NCBI GenBank assembly: GCA_003222065.1
Contig: QHUV01000060.1
Span: 1-15,362 of the forward strand
DNA from: Gemmatimonadota bacterium
Lineage (GTDB): Bacteria > Gemmatimonadota > Gemmatimonadetes > Gemmatimonadales > Gemmatimonadaceae
Reading direction: 5' to 3'
DNA length: 15,362 nt
Shown here: positions 1 to 8,107 of the stretch, piece by piece
Position numbering within the stretch: position 1 is the stretch's first letter
Layout of the letters: every line of letters begins with the position of its first letter
Notes under the pieces: generated by a model
What the model was told of the DNA's origin: nothing
The model's input: only the letters and a program-made list of their open reading frames with translations
Database searches by the model: none
Program-made: the position numbers and the translations under genes

Positions 1-264
1 ACATGTGTGCGCGAGGCCACAGCAAGACTAGAGGCCGCCGCGAAGAATGGTGGGACGCCGTATCACGTTTTGGTAACCGACATTGGCCTACCAGACGGCA
101 GCGGATGGGACCTCATCGCCGTAGTCCGAGAGCGTTGGCCGCTGCTGCGAATCGGCGTTGTGACGGGGTGGGAGCCACGCGCGACTGCGGGCGCAGAGGG
201 GGATTTCGTACTCCGTAAACCAGTTCGCACGTCAGAGCTGCTGGCACACGTTGCTGGCGCTTGA
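1..264 (+). CDS. Receiver (REC) domain protein, 5' end outside the window
   Basis: The reading frame is open from the first base, so this is the C-terminal 87 residues of a larger protein. It shows the second half of a CheY-like receiver domain. The phosphoacceptor aspartate sits in the VLVTDIGLPDGSGWDL stretch (bases about 64-114), the switch Thr in GVVTGWEP, and the conserved lysine in LRKPV near the end (about bases 211-225). The protein stops directly after the receiver domain with no DNA-binding output domain. It is therefore either a single-domain response regulator or, quite possibly, the C-terminal receiver of a hybrid histidine kinase that starts upstream; the window cannot decide. 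The ANTAR regulator starts 85 bases downstream on the same strand, so the two are probably one signalling unit. The receiver assignment is secure; the overall architecture is open. Confidence 0.85.
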   Translation, partial: TCVREATARLEAAAKNGGTPYHVLVTDIGLPDGSGWDLIAVVRERWPLLRIGVVTGWEPRATAGAEGDFVLRKPVRTSELLAHVAGA

Positions 265-349
265 ACCAATCACGCAAGACAAGCCGTCGTACGAGAGCGT
301 CGGCGATAAGGCTGGCGCTCCTCTCCGTGCTAATACAGATTCTCGCCAG

Positions 350-961
350 ATGAGTGAAACTGCCAAGATCCGCGTCCTGATCGCCGAGGATGACGACAAC
401 GCACGGTCTCTGCTCGTGGAGCTTCTCGCAACACTCGGCCACACGGTGGTGTCCGAGGTGGCGACGGGACGCGAAGCGTATGAGAGTGCGAAAGACGTCG
501 TCCCCGACGTCGTGCTCCTCGACGTCCACATGCCGGATGGATCGGGTATCGAGGCCGCGGAGCGAATAACGCAGAACATCCCCGGCGTTGCCGTCGTTCT
601 CTTCAGTGGCGACCAATCGCTGACGCTCAGTGATCGCGACGTCACGGCAACAGCGGCGATCGCGTTCCTTCCCAAGCCGGCCCCGCCGCGCGTACTCGAC
701 TCGACGATCCGTCTCGCCGCAACGCGCGCCAAGGAATTGCTAAACGCGCGGAAAGACGCCGAGGCAGCAAAGCAGGCGCTCGAGAACCGCAAGACGATCG
801 AGCGCGCAAAGGGCATTCTGATGCGTCGAACTGGTTCGTCGGAGCAGGAAGCCTATCGCATCTTACAGCGTACGAGTCAGGACCGCTCAGTGCCAATGGT
901 GGAGATTGCAAAGGCTGTACTGGCGAGCGAGCCGGGATTGCACGATACGGCTAAAGGATAA
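350..961 (+). CDS. Response regulator with receiver and ANTAR RNA-binding domains
   Basis: 203 residues. Residues about 6-120 form a receiver domain: acidic pocket E13/D14/D15, phosphoacceptor D58 in LLDVHMPDGSG, switch S86, and conserved lysine K109 in FLPKP. Residues about 120-145 look like a charged coiled-coil linker. Residues about 141-193 form an ANTAR domain with the typical core KTIERAKGILMRR followed by a helix starting at SEQEAY. Proteins of this build (AmiR, EutV, NasR relatives) bind paired RNA hairpins and prevent transcription termination when phosphorylated, so it probably acts in the cytoplasm on nascent mRNA. I chose the ATG at 350 because the receiver begins just after it. 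An in-frame TTG at 251 would add 33 residues without domain character and overlap the preceding gene. No clear Shine-Dalgarno sequence is visible. Its RNA targets are not evident in this window. Confidence 0.88.
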   Translation: MSETAKIRVLIAEDDDNARSLLVELLATLGHTVVSEVATGREAYESAKDVVPDVVLLDVHMPDGSGIEAAERITQNIPGVAVVLFSGDQSLTLSDRDVTATAAIAFLPKPAPPRVLDSTIRLAATRAKELLNARKDAEAAKQALENRKTIERAKGILMRRTGSSEQEAYRILQRTSQDRSVPMVEIAKAVLASEPGLHDTAKG

Positions 962-970
962 TCCGTGGTT

Positions 971-1072
971 GGTTGTCGGTGATCGGTGGATAAAGAAAAC
1001 CCCGCGAGCAAACTCGCGGGGTTTAGTTCTTACTAACGATCAATGATTACTGATCAGTGGCCGCCGACTACC
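971..1072. repeat. Diverged inverted repeat flanking the terminator
   Basis: GGTTGTCGGTGATC at 971-984 and CCGACTACC at 1064-1072 form an inverted pair (8 of 9 bases over the outer arms) around the terminator at 997-1024. The right side also contains the 10-base palindrome ACTGATCAGT (1049-1058). The left arm matches 13 of 14 bases of GGTAGTCGGTGATC in the other convergent junction (12674-12687). This looks like a member of a small dispersed intergenic repeat family. The family relationship is inferred from two sites only. Confidence 0.5.
997..1024. terminator. Bidirectional intrinsic terminator between convergent genes
   Basis: A perfect 12-bp stem (997-1008 pairing with 1013-1024, core CCCCGCGAG) closes a 4-base loop CAAA. 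It ends in TTT followed by AGTTCTT on the plus strand, and in TTTCTTTAT read on the minus strand. It lies 35 bases after the stop of the plus-strand ANTAR regulator and 47 bases after the stop of the minus-strand lipoprotein gene, so it can end transcripts arriving from both sides. Confidence 0.9.
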
Positions 1073-2826
1073 TACTTCAGTCGCACGATCGACATCACCA
1101 ATGCCGTCGACGGTGTGTCCCACTTCACCGAGCCAGTTTGTGCCGCGGCGACACCGAATCGGACGTAGGCGGCGCTGCCGCCATTGAGCGTCACCGACAG
1201 TGGCGAACCGTCACCAACAGTGACCGTGGCCAACGGATAGCTCTTGACGCTCGGGAGGAATGTGTAAACGGAGCGGAAGTTCCAGCTCGGATGCTGCCAC
1301 TGGTTGTTGACTCCCGTTAGGTCGTCAGCGATGTTGGCGACCGCCCAATCGCGGAATATCGACGGGAGCCCGGTACCAAAGACATTCTGAAGATTGGCGA
1401 TTCCTGTCGTCGTCGAGTTCACGAGCTTGAACCAGGTGTCGCTGTCGGACGTGCCGCGATGGTCGGCCGCATAACGAAGGAATGACCAGGTCGCGCCGCG
1501 CGTCCCCAACGAGTCGTTATTCGCGTAGGGCGAATTGGTCGCCGGCTTCAGCAGGTATGAGCGGAAGCGGCCGAAGTTGCTCTGCTGGTCGAAGTTGTAC
1601 GCATCGACGTTTTTCTGGTTGCCGATGAACCGTGTGCTGTCGATGTCCAGCCGCGGTGTGAGACCGGCGCTCTGTTGATAGAAGAGCAGCTCTTCCGCGA
1701 CGTGGCTCAAACCTTCGTTGAGCCAAACAACCTCGAAGTCCGTCGCTGCCGTGTTCACATAAAGACGGCGGGACGCGTTGATCAGATGCTGAAACTCGTG
1801 CGCCGTCGTCGACACCGTCAGGTGCGAGACGAAATTCTTCGTCCGCACGTTGCCATTGACGACGCCGTTCGGATCGGGGACGAGCAGGTAGAACATCTCG
1901 GCGACGTTGCTGCTCGGACATCCCGATCCGGAGCCCAGTTGCGGCGAGTCCTGTTTCGGAAAGAGATCGCGACCGTAGAAAAAGCCACCAACGACCGACT
2001 GACTTCCGGTTGGCGTCAGCTCGTTCACGGCGCGCGTGAAGAACAGGATTGCCTTGCCGTTGTTATCGATGTCGGACGGCGTACCGAACGCGGTCACGTC
2101 CATCGTGTAGACGGAATCGAACTGCGTGCCGATCGCTATGTAGTCGGCGTCGGTGTAGCCGCCAGTCGGATTATTGATGTCGTCAACGACGATCGCCGTG
2201 TTCGATATCGCGGCAACGCGGCCTTGCCGCAGCGTTGCCGTCGTGCATGCGGCGGCGAGCGTGCCCCCAGTCTGCGTGTTCAGCGTGATCGTGTCACCGA
2301 CCAGCACCGCCGACGAAGTGGTCGAGAACGACGGTCGAAGGCGGGTGCCGGTCGCGCCTGACGTGAAGCGGCTCTTGTACCATGCTCGTGCGGCGGGAAT
2401 GAGCGACGTTAGGACTCGGCGCTCGCTCTCACGCAGGCTGGCATCGAAATCCGTCGCCGGCGCGAGGAGTGTCGTGCTGTTCGCGCTCGGGAGCGCGTTG
2501 GACATCGGTGCCGTGGCGAGCGTTCGCGATTGCAGTGGCGTCGTTACCGTAGACACGCCAGACGTCGTGAATGAAACCGTCGCTTTGTTGGCGAATCCGA
2601 AATCCCCATTGAATGGAACGAGGGCATACTCGCCGGCGGAGGTCGCCGACAAGAAGACGCAACCGCCAGTGATCGCCGGGCGTACCTCGCCGACTGCCAA
2701 GGTGACCGGATTGGACGAATTGCAGAGGGAGTGCGTCGGCTCCGTACCACTCTTGCAACCCGAGATGAGCGCGAACAGCCCGATCGCTATTGGGGCGAAC
2801 GCTCCGCGAGTGCGGGGAGCGAGCAT
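1072..2826 (-). CDS. Secreted lipoprotein, putative HExxH zinc metallopeptidase (hyicolysin/M30-like)
   Basis: 584 residues. The N-terminus is a lipoprotein signal peptide: R5/R7, hydrophobic residues 9-21, then the lipobox LISGC with C24 as the lipidated cysteine. The mature protein should be anchored to a membrane and exposed in the periplasm or at the cell surface. Residues 343-347 read HEFQH (HExxH zinc motif), followed by VWLNEGLSHVAEEL at 367-380; E371 or E378 is a plausible third zinc ligand. The pattern HEFQHLIN...WLNEGLS resembles peptidase family M30 (hyicolysin). DIDNNGK at 252-258 could bind calcium and precedes the catalytic part in such proteins. The tail (about 510-584) looks beta-rich. 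The ATG is supported by AGGAG seven bases upstream (2833-2837, minus strand). It is transcribed alone and ends at the shared terminator. The protease class is likely from the motif; the substrate is unknown. Confidence 0.75.
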   Translation of the reverse strand: MLAPRTRGAFAPIAIGLFALISGCKSGTEPTHSLCNSSNPVTLAVGEVRPAITGGCVFLSATSAGEYALVPFNGDFGFANKATVSFTTSGVSTVTTPLQSRTLATAPMSNALPSANSTTLLAPATDFDASLRESERRVLTSLIPAARAWYKSRFTSGATGTRLRPSFSTTSSAVLVGDTITLNTQTGGTLAAACTTATLRQGRVAAISNTAIVVDDINNPTGGYTDADYIAIGTQFDSVYTMDVTAFGTPSDIDNNGKAILFFTRAVNELTPTGSQSVVGGFFYGRDLFPKQDSPQLGSGSGCPSSNVAEMFYLLVPDPNGVVNGNVRTKNFVSHLTVSTTAHEFQHLINASRRLYVNTAATDFEVVWLNEGLSHVAEELLFYQQSAGLTPRLDIDSTRFIGNQKNVDAYNFDQQSNFGRFRSYLLKPATNSPYANNDSLGTRGATWSFLRYAADHRGTSDSDTWFKLVNSTTTGIANLQNVFGTGLPSIFRDWAVANIADDLTGVNNQWQHPSWNFRSVYTFLPSVKSYPLATVTVGDGSPLSVTLNGGSAAYVRFGVAAAQTGSVKWDTPSTALVMSIVRLK

Positions 2827-3128
2827 GGATTACTCCTGGTGCAGGGGACACACGCCGGACGATTCAGGCGGCGTCTCGTAAATGGAGGTGGGGCGAGATC
2901 CATTCGCCCCCGCTTCACGCGCATTACGACACGACGAGCACAGTTCGTACCCCTGTGCGCGTCGAGAGATCGAAAACCAAAAGTCAGAATCTACCCGGCG
3001 AATATGCCATCTGGTTCCCGCTTGCGGCCGTGCTTCCGTTCCTCGATCCGAGTGAGGAAGCTCACACCAACCCTGTGGCAGTATCGATTTGACCGACGCC
3101 TTGAAGACACTTTCGACCAGATCTACAC
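2827..3128. other. 302-base intergenic region with a small hairpin
   Basis: This space lies downstream of the MFS gene and upstream of the lipoprotein gene, both on the minus strand, so it must hold the end of the first transcript or the promoter of the second. I see no convincing reading frame. A GC-rich hairpin with 7-bp arms, GGGGCGA (2890-2896) and TCGCCCC (2904-2910), lies 64-84 bases before the lipoprotein ATG and would sit in its leader RNA. It lacks a T-run, so it is not a typical terminator. No promoter with good -35 and -10 boxes could be picked by eye. Confidence 0.5.
2833..2837 (-). promoter_or_regulatory. Ribosome binding site AGGAG of the lipoprotein gene
   Basis: Read on the minus strand, AGGAG stands six to seven bases before the ATG at 2826-2824. 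It confirms this start, which also gives a clean signal peptide. It is one of the few unambiguous Shine-Dalgarno sequences in the window. Confidence 0.75.
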
Positions 3129-4391
3129 CTACGCCGCGGGCGCGGCCTCGGCACTTGGCTTTGGATGGATGTAGGTCTCCATGCCGAGTCCCAGGTAGAT
3201 CGTACCGGCGACAAGCGCCGCCGAGACCAAGAACGGTAGCTCGACCGAACGGTCGAACATGATCCCCGCGAGAATCGGGAAGACGACACGCGCGGATCCT
3301 CCGAACGTCTGCTGCACGCCCATGTAGAGGCCGCGCTCGCTACTCGGAATCACGCGCGACAAGAGCGCCGTTACACAGGGAAACGTGAACGCCGTCCCAA
3401 GAGGGACAAGCGCGACGGCGAGAGCGAGCGGCAGGTACGGCAAAACGGCGACGAACGACACGGACAGATCGAGCTTCTGCGCCACAGCCGCCGGATCTCG
3501 CAGCGGATACATGAATGCGATTGCGGCAAGGCCGATGGCCAGCAGCATCGATCCAAAACGTGACAGCCGTGCTTCACCAAATCGATCGACCGCCCATCCG
3601 AGAATGAGGGCACGCGTGAGGACGGAGATCGTCCCGATGTATGTGAAGAAGAATCCGATGTTCTTTGCCGTCACGCCAAACCGCACGGAAAGAAACAGGG
3701 CGAGAATTGTCATAGCGCCCTGAAAGGCACCCATTGCGATAGCGTAGATCCAAATGAGTCGTGAGGCAGGCTCGCTCGAGTGCGTCACGACGTGCGACAA
3801 CGCGTCTCGAGATCGAGAGCGGGTGCGTCCCGTTGCTTTCGCCTCCACCATGTCGCGAGACTCCGACAGGAAATACCACGCGAAGGCAATGTTGATGACG
3901 CACAGCGCGGCCGCGGCGAGCCCGGGTCCGCTGCGTCCCCAATGGCTTGCCACCGGCCCGAGCACCGGGCCTAACGCCACTCCCGCGTTCGTCGCCGCCG
4001 AGAGCCAACCCAGTCCTTTGGCGCGCTCCTCCGGTCGAAGCGCATCGGCGACATATGCCTGAATGACACTGACCGTGCCGCCACCCGCGCCCTGAACAAG
4101 GCGCGACAGGAAAAGCAGCCAGAGAACGTTAGCATACGCGAATACCACGTACGCGATCGCTGACGCCGTCAGTCCGACAAGGAGTGCCGGTCGCCGGCCA
4201 TATCGATCGGAGAAGCGTCCCCACACGGGAGCCGTGATCAGCTGCGCGATCGCGAACGACGAGACGAGCAGCCCGACGATGAAGCCGTTGGCGCCCAGGT
4301 CCTTGGCGTAGAAGGGCAGGAGGGGGATGATCATCAACAATCCCACCATGTCCACGAACGCCGTGATCATCAAAACGAAAAGCTTACCCAT
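3129..4391 (-). CDS. Major facilitator superfamily transporter, DHA1/TetA-like
   Basis: 420 residues with the hydrophobic pattern of a 12-helix inner-membrane transporter. The first helix carries FVDMVGLLMIIPLLP (12-26), typical of the drug:H+ antiporter-1 group to which TetA belongs. MFS motif A is GRFSDRYGRRP (58-68), motif B is around SRLVQGAGGG (96-105), and the antiporter motif C is GVALGPVLGP (137-146). A charged central loop (about 175-210, with a run of R/S residues) separates the two six-helix halves. By family it would export small molecules in exchange for protons; the substrate cannot be read from sequence. No Shine-Dalgarno is visible before the ATG, which is the most upstream start and fits the family N-terminus. 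It lies 73 bases downstream of the ABC importer operon on the same strand, so read-through from that operon is possible. Confidence 0.87.
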   Translation of the reverse strand: MGKLFVLMITAFVDMVGLLMIIPLLPFYAKDLGANGFIVGLLVSSFAIAQLITAPVWGRFSDRYGRRPALLVGLTASAIAYVVFAYANVLWLLFLSRLVQGAGGGTVSVIQAYVADALRPEERAKGLGWLSAATNAGVALGPVLGPVASHWGRSGPGLAAAALCVINIAFAWYFLSESRDMVEAKATGRTRSRSRDALSHVVTHSSEPASRLIWIYAIAMGAFQGAMTILALFLSVRFGVTAKNIGFFFTYIGTISVLTRALILGWAVDRFGEARLSRFGSMLLAIGLAAIAFMYPLRDPAAVAQKLDLSVSFVAVLPYLPLALAVALVPLGTAFTFPCVTALLSRVIPSSERGLYMGVQQTFGGSARVVFPILAGIMFDRSVELPFLVSAALVAGTIYLGLGMETYIHPKPSAEAAPAA

Positions 4392-4464
4392 GCTGATAAC
4401 TAACGGTCACGGCGTTCCGAAGGTCGAGGCGCCACGCGTCAAACTTACTGAATGCTGACAGGGG

Positions 4465-5346
4465 CTATTCGGCAACTTTTCCCAGCGCCGCGGGCGGTAC
4501 GGCACGACCAACGACGCCAGCCAGCGCAACGATCGTCAGCACGTACGGAATCATCTCGACGAACTGCGACGGGATCAGTTGCGCACCTTGCAGTTGGATC
4601 TGGAGCGTCTCCGCGGCTGCGAAGAGCAGGCATGCAAGACCGACGCGCAACGGATCCCATCGCCCGAAAATCGTCGCGGCAAGGGCAATGAAACCGCGCC
4701 CGGCCGTCATCTGGTCGGTGAACTGGTGCTGATCGAGAACCAGATAAACTCCTCCGAGACCGGCGAGGATCCCCGAAAGAATCACCGCGCTGTAGCGCAC
4801 GCGCGGTACTGGGATGCCGACCGATCTCGCCGCCACAGGGTGCTCGCCCACCGCGCGCACGCGCAGACCAAAGGGCGTGCGGTAGAGCACCCATCCAATC
4901 ACCGGGATCGCGATCACCCCGAGCCAGATCATCGGATTGCTCAATAGCGCCGACACGCCGGTACCGGCGTGCTCGGCGCCGAAGCCCGCCACGCGCGGCG
5001 AATTCGATGAGCTGCCGAAGGCGAGACGCAGGAAGAATCGTGTCAACCCGATCGCCAATAGGTTGATCGCGATACCGATCACGACTTGATCGGCACGGAA
5101 GCGGATCGCGCTCACTCCATATACGAGCGCGAGGAGGGCTCCCCCGCCGATGCCCGAGAGCACACCGATCCACGCGCTGTGGCCGTAGTAGCTACCGAGC
5201 GCGGCACCGAAGGCGCCGCCAAGCATGTATCCCTCGAGCGTCAATCCGATGAGTCCCGCGCGCTCCGACACGACGCCGCCTGCCGCGGCGAACAAATATG
5301 GAATGGCGATGCGCAGCGTTTGCGCGAGGAACAAGAGAGCCGCCAT
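4465..5346 (-). CDS. ABC importer permease 2 (BMP/nucleoside type, NupQ/NupC-like)
   Basis: 293 residues, almost entirely hydrophobic: an inner-membrane permease of the branched-chain amino acid/ribose permease family (BPD_transp_2). Characteristic stretches are SERAGLIGLTLEGYMLGGA (27-45) and RADQVVIGIAIN (84-95), which match the second permease of BMP-dependent nucleoside importers such as B. subtilis NupQ. With the other permease it should form the channel driven by the double ATPase. The ATG shares one base with the stop of the preceding permease gene (TGATG), so translation is probably coupled. It is the last gene of the four-gene operon. The family call is sure; the exact ligand is inferred from homologous systems. 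Confidence 0.9.
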   Translation of the reverse strand: MAALLFLAQTLRIAIPYLFAAAGGVVSERAGLIGLTLEGYMLGGAFGAALGSYYGHSAWIGVLSGIGGGALLALVYGVSAIRFRADQVVIGIAINLLAIGLTRFFLRLAFGSSSNSPRVAGFGAEHAGTGVSALLSNPMIWLGVIAIPVIGWVLYRTPFGLRVRAVGEHPVAARSVGIPVPRVRYSAVILSGILAGLGGVYLVLDQHQFTDQMTAGRGFIALAATIFGRWDPLRVGLACLLFAAAETLQIQLQGAQLIPSQFVEMIPYVLTIVALAGVVGRAVPPAALGKVAE

Positions 5347-6467
5347 CAGGCGCGTTTCCGCTGCGCGCGAATCATCCGGCGCACCTCGGGCACCGAAACC
5401 GCGACGGCGATGATCACAACCGCCTGAAGCACCTCGACGAACTGCTTCGGCACAAGCGCATTGACGGCGAGACCGCCTTGTGAGATGGTCGCGAACAGCA
5501 GCGCGGCGAGCGCCGCGCCTAACGGGTGCGTCCCGCCAACGAGCGCGACGGCAATTCCCAAGAAACCAGCGCCGCCGGCAAAGCCTTCCTCATAGTAGTG
5601 TTTGTACCCGAGGACAAAATTGAGCCCGCCGAGCCCCGCGATCGCGCCGGAGATTGCCATCGCGCGCGTCCAAACCACGCCGGGCCGGACCCCGCCGTAC
5701 TCCGCCGCCTCCGGTTGAAGACCGACCGCTCGCAGCTCGAAGCCGCGTCGGGTGTGGAACAGGTACCACCACGCTCCCGCGCAGGCGAGTACAGCCAGCA
5801 GCAGAACAACGTTGACCGCGGAGCCATGAAAACTCGCGAAGAAATCCGAGAAGCGAGGTAAAGCGCCGCTTCGGATCTCCGTCGTATGAAGTGTCTCCGG
5901 TACGTTGAGATGAGCCGCGGTCAAATAGCTGAGCAGCGCGAGCACGACGAAGTTGAGCATGATGGTCGTGATCACTTCGTGCGCGCCAAATCGCGCCTTG
6001 AGCACGCCCGCCGTTCCACCGACGATCCCACCGCCCAACGCGGCAGCGGCGACATACACGGGCAGCGTCGCGATCCACGGTAATCCGGGGGGAAGCGCGA
6101 GACCGACCGTGGCGGCGGCGAAGCCGCCCGCGGCCAGCTGACTCTCCGCCCCGATGTTGAACAAGCCGGCACGTAGAGCAAAAGCGATCGCGAGTCCGGT
6201 GAACGTGAGTGTCGTCGCCTTGTACAGCACTTGTCCAAAACCGTAGCTATTTCCCCACGTGCCCTCGAGCAGGAGCCGATAGACTGCTCCAGGCGACTGA
6301 CCGAAGACGACGATCAAGATGTCGCCGACGATCGCCGCGACGAGCAGCGCGACGAGCGACGGTAGCAAGGACTCCTCGAGCCGAATCCAGACCGCACCGC
6401 TACGCGGCGCAGTCTGTGATCTTATGGAAGCTTCGCGCGCGACCTCGCCGGAAGACGACATGGTCAC
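5346..6467 (-). CDS. ABC importer permease 1 (BMP/nucleoside type, NupP/NupB-like)
   Basis: 373 residues: a polar N-terminal tail of about 30 residues followed by many transmembrane segments. FNIGAESQLAAGG (103-115) and GAHEVITTIMLN (161-172) are hallmarks of the larger permease in BMP-family nucleoside importers. The annotated start is a GTG overlapping the stop of the ATPase gene by four bases (GTGA). An ATG two codons later (6459-6461) is an equally possible start. GGAGG lies 4 bases before the GTG and 10 before the ATG, so spacing does not settle it. Either way the gene is translationally coupled to the ATPase. It pairs with the downstream permease to form the membrane channel. Confidence 0.9.
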   Translation of the reverse strand: MTMSSSGEVAREASIRSQTAPRSGAVWIRLEESLLPSLVALLVAAIVGDILIVVFGQSPGAVYRLLLEGTWGNSYGFGQVLYKATTLTFTGLAIAFALRAGLFNIGAESQLAAGGFAAATVGLALPPGLPWIATLPVYVAAAALGGGIVGGTAGVLKARFGAHEVITTIMLNFVVLALLSYLTAAHLNVPETLHTTEIRSGALPRFSDFFASFHGSAVNVVLLLAVLACAGAWWYLFHTRRGFELRAVGLQPEAAEYGGVRPGVVWTRAMAISGAIAGLGGLNFVLGYKHYYEEGFAGGAGFLGIAVALVGGTHPLGAALAALLFATISQGGLAVNALVPKQFVEVLQAVVIIAVAVSVPEVRRMIRAQRKRA

Positions 6468-8107
6468 GCGGCCTCCTCCGCGCCGGTCATGTATGGTCCG
6501 AGGACCGATTCACTTGCTTGCGCGCGCGGCAGGACGACGACGAATCGTCCGCCGTACATCACCGCGACCCGGTCGGATAGTGCCAGTATCTCGGCTAGAT
6601 CGGCAGAGACGAGCAGAATCGCCTTTCCGGCGTCTCGCGCGCCACGTAACTGTGCGTGAATGAACTCGATGGCGCCGACATCGACGCCGCGCGTCGGCTG
6701 TGCCGCGAGGAGGACGCGAAAATCGCGGCCCATCTCACGGGCGACGACGATCTTCTGCTGATTGCCGCCAGAGAGGGCGCGCGCCGGCAGCGTCGGATCG
6801 TTAGGTCTGATGTCGAATGCCGCAATCTGTCGGCGCGCATTGTCGGCGATTCGATCGCCGTCCAAGGTGTTCAGAAAGCCCCCGCGCGCGAATCGGTGCT
6901 GCTGTCCGAGAATCAGATTCTCCGCGATCGAGTAGTCGAGGACGAGGCCGCGCGCGTGACGATCCTCGGGAATGTGCGATAGGCCGGCTTGGCCTCGCGC
7001 CCGAACGGCGGTGTGCGTGATGTCTCGATGGTCGAGCAGGATCGAGCCGGACCGCACCTGTCGGAACCCGGCGATCGCCTCGATGAGCTCCGTCTGCCCG
7101 TTTCCTTCGACGCCGGCAACGCCGAGAATCTCTCCCGGCGAGATGCTGAAGCTCACGTCGTCCACGGCCCTCGTGCGCCGCGCGTTCCCGACGGCGAGCA
7201 CTCGTACTTCGAGTGCCGGGAGCGGGAATGACGAGGTGCCTAACGACCTTGCGTCGGAGGCTGGCGCCACCGACTCGCCGTCGCGCGCGACCGCCCAACC
7301 CTCGCCGGCCATCGCCGCGTCCTGGCGCATTTCCGTCGCCAACACCACGTCCCGGCCAACCATCTCGCGCGCGATCTCCGGCGGCGTCGTGTCCGCCGTG
7401 CGCAGCCGCGCGGTCGTCCGCCCATGCCGCATCACCGTGACCGTATCAGAAATGCTCATCACTTCGTCCAGCTTGTGAGTGATGAGCACAATCGTCTCGC
7501 CGCGCGCTCGCATGTGCCGGAGCACCTGCCACAGCTCGGCCACTTCCGGAGGCGACAGCACGGCCGTCGGCTCGTCGAGAATCAGCGTGCGCGCGCCGCG
7601 ATATAACGCCTTGAGAATCTCGACGCGTTGCGCTTCCCCGACCGAAAGCTCCGAGACGCGCTGCAGAGCGTTCACGCGCAGGCCCGTGCGCTGACTCAAC
7701 GCGTCCACTTCCCGAGCGGCGCGCGCGGTGTCCAAAACGCGCAAGGCGCCATCCTTCGTCAGTTCGGCGCCAAGCATGAGATTCTCAGCGACGGTGAGTG
7801 TCGACACGAGCATGAAGTGCTGATGCACCATACCGACGCCCGCCGCGATCGCCTCCGCCGTACTCCAACCCGTTACCTCATGGAGAATTCCATCCGCGTC
7901 GGCAACCTCCATGCGTCCGGAATCGGGAGCGTACATACCACTCAAGGCTCGCATGAGCGTCGACTTGCCGGCGCCATTCTCACCGACAAGCGCGTGAATT
8001 TCTCCGCGCATGACTTCGAGCGACGCGCCGCGATTCGCGCGCACGGGGCCGAATGACTTATGGATGTCGGTGAGCCGGATGGCCGGCGCGCCCGGCGTCG
8101 GCATCAT
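6464..8107 (-). CDS. ABC importer ATPase with two nucleotide-binding domains (NupO/NupA-like)
   Basis: 547 residues, two fused ABC ATPase domains. Domain 1 has a full set: Walker A GENGAGKST (42-50), Q-loop Q96, signature LSVGE (154-158), Walker B LILDEP (175-180) and switch H211. Domain 2 is degenerate: GVEGNGQTE (332-340) lacks the Walker A lysine, and LLAAQP (466-471) has Q in place of the Walker B aspartate, although the signature LSGGN (445-449) is present. Such an asymmetric second domain is usual for sugar and nucleoside importers (RbsA, MglA, YufO/NupO), so it is not decay. The linker at about 257-297 is long and low in complexity. The start is ATGATG, overlapping the stop of the binding-protein gene (ATGA). 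It energises import on the cytoplasmic face with the two permeases encoded next. Confidence 0.93.
   Translation of the reverse strand: MMPTPGAPAIRLTDIHKSFGPVRANRGASLEVMRGEIHALVGENGAGKSTLMRALSGMYAPDSGRMEVADADGILHEVTGWSTAEAIAAGVGMVHQHFMLVSTLTVAENLMLGAELTKDGALRVLDTARAAREVDALSQRTGLRVNALQRVSELSVGEAQRVEILKALYRGARTLILDEPTAVLSPPEVAELWQVLRHMRARGETIVLITHKLDEVMSISDTVTVMRHGRTTARLRTADTTPPEIAREMVGRDVVLATEMRQDAAMAGEGWAVARDGESVAPASDARSLGTSSFPLPALEVRVLAVGNARRTRAVDDVSFSISPGEILGVAGVEGNGQTELIEAIAGFRQVRSGSILLDHRDITHTAVRARGQAGLSHIPEDRHARGLVLDYSIAENLILGQQHRFARGGFLNTLDGDRIADNARRQIAAFDIRPNDPTLPARALSGGNQQKIVVAREMGRDFRVLLAAQPTRGVDVGAIEFIHAQLRGARDAGKAILLVSADLAEILALSDRVAVMYGGRFVVVLPRAQASESVLGPYMTGAEEAA

Noticed and set aside
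251..349. TTG start at 251 for the ANTAR regulator
   Set aside because: It would overlap the upstream gene and add 33 residues outside the receiver domain; the ATG at 350 directly precedes the domain.
6464..7480. Degenerate second ATPase domain as a sign of decay
   Set aside because: Loss of the Walker A lysine and Walker B aspartate in the second domain is typical for this importer family.
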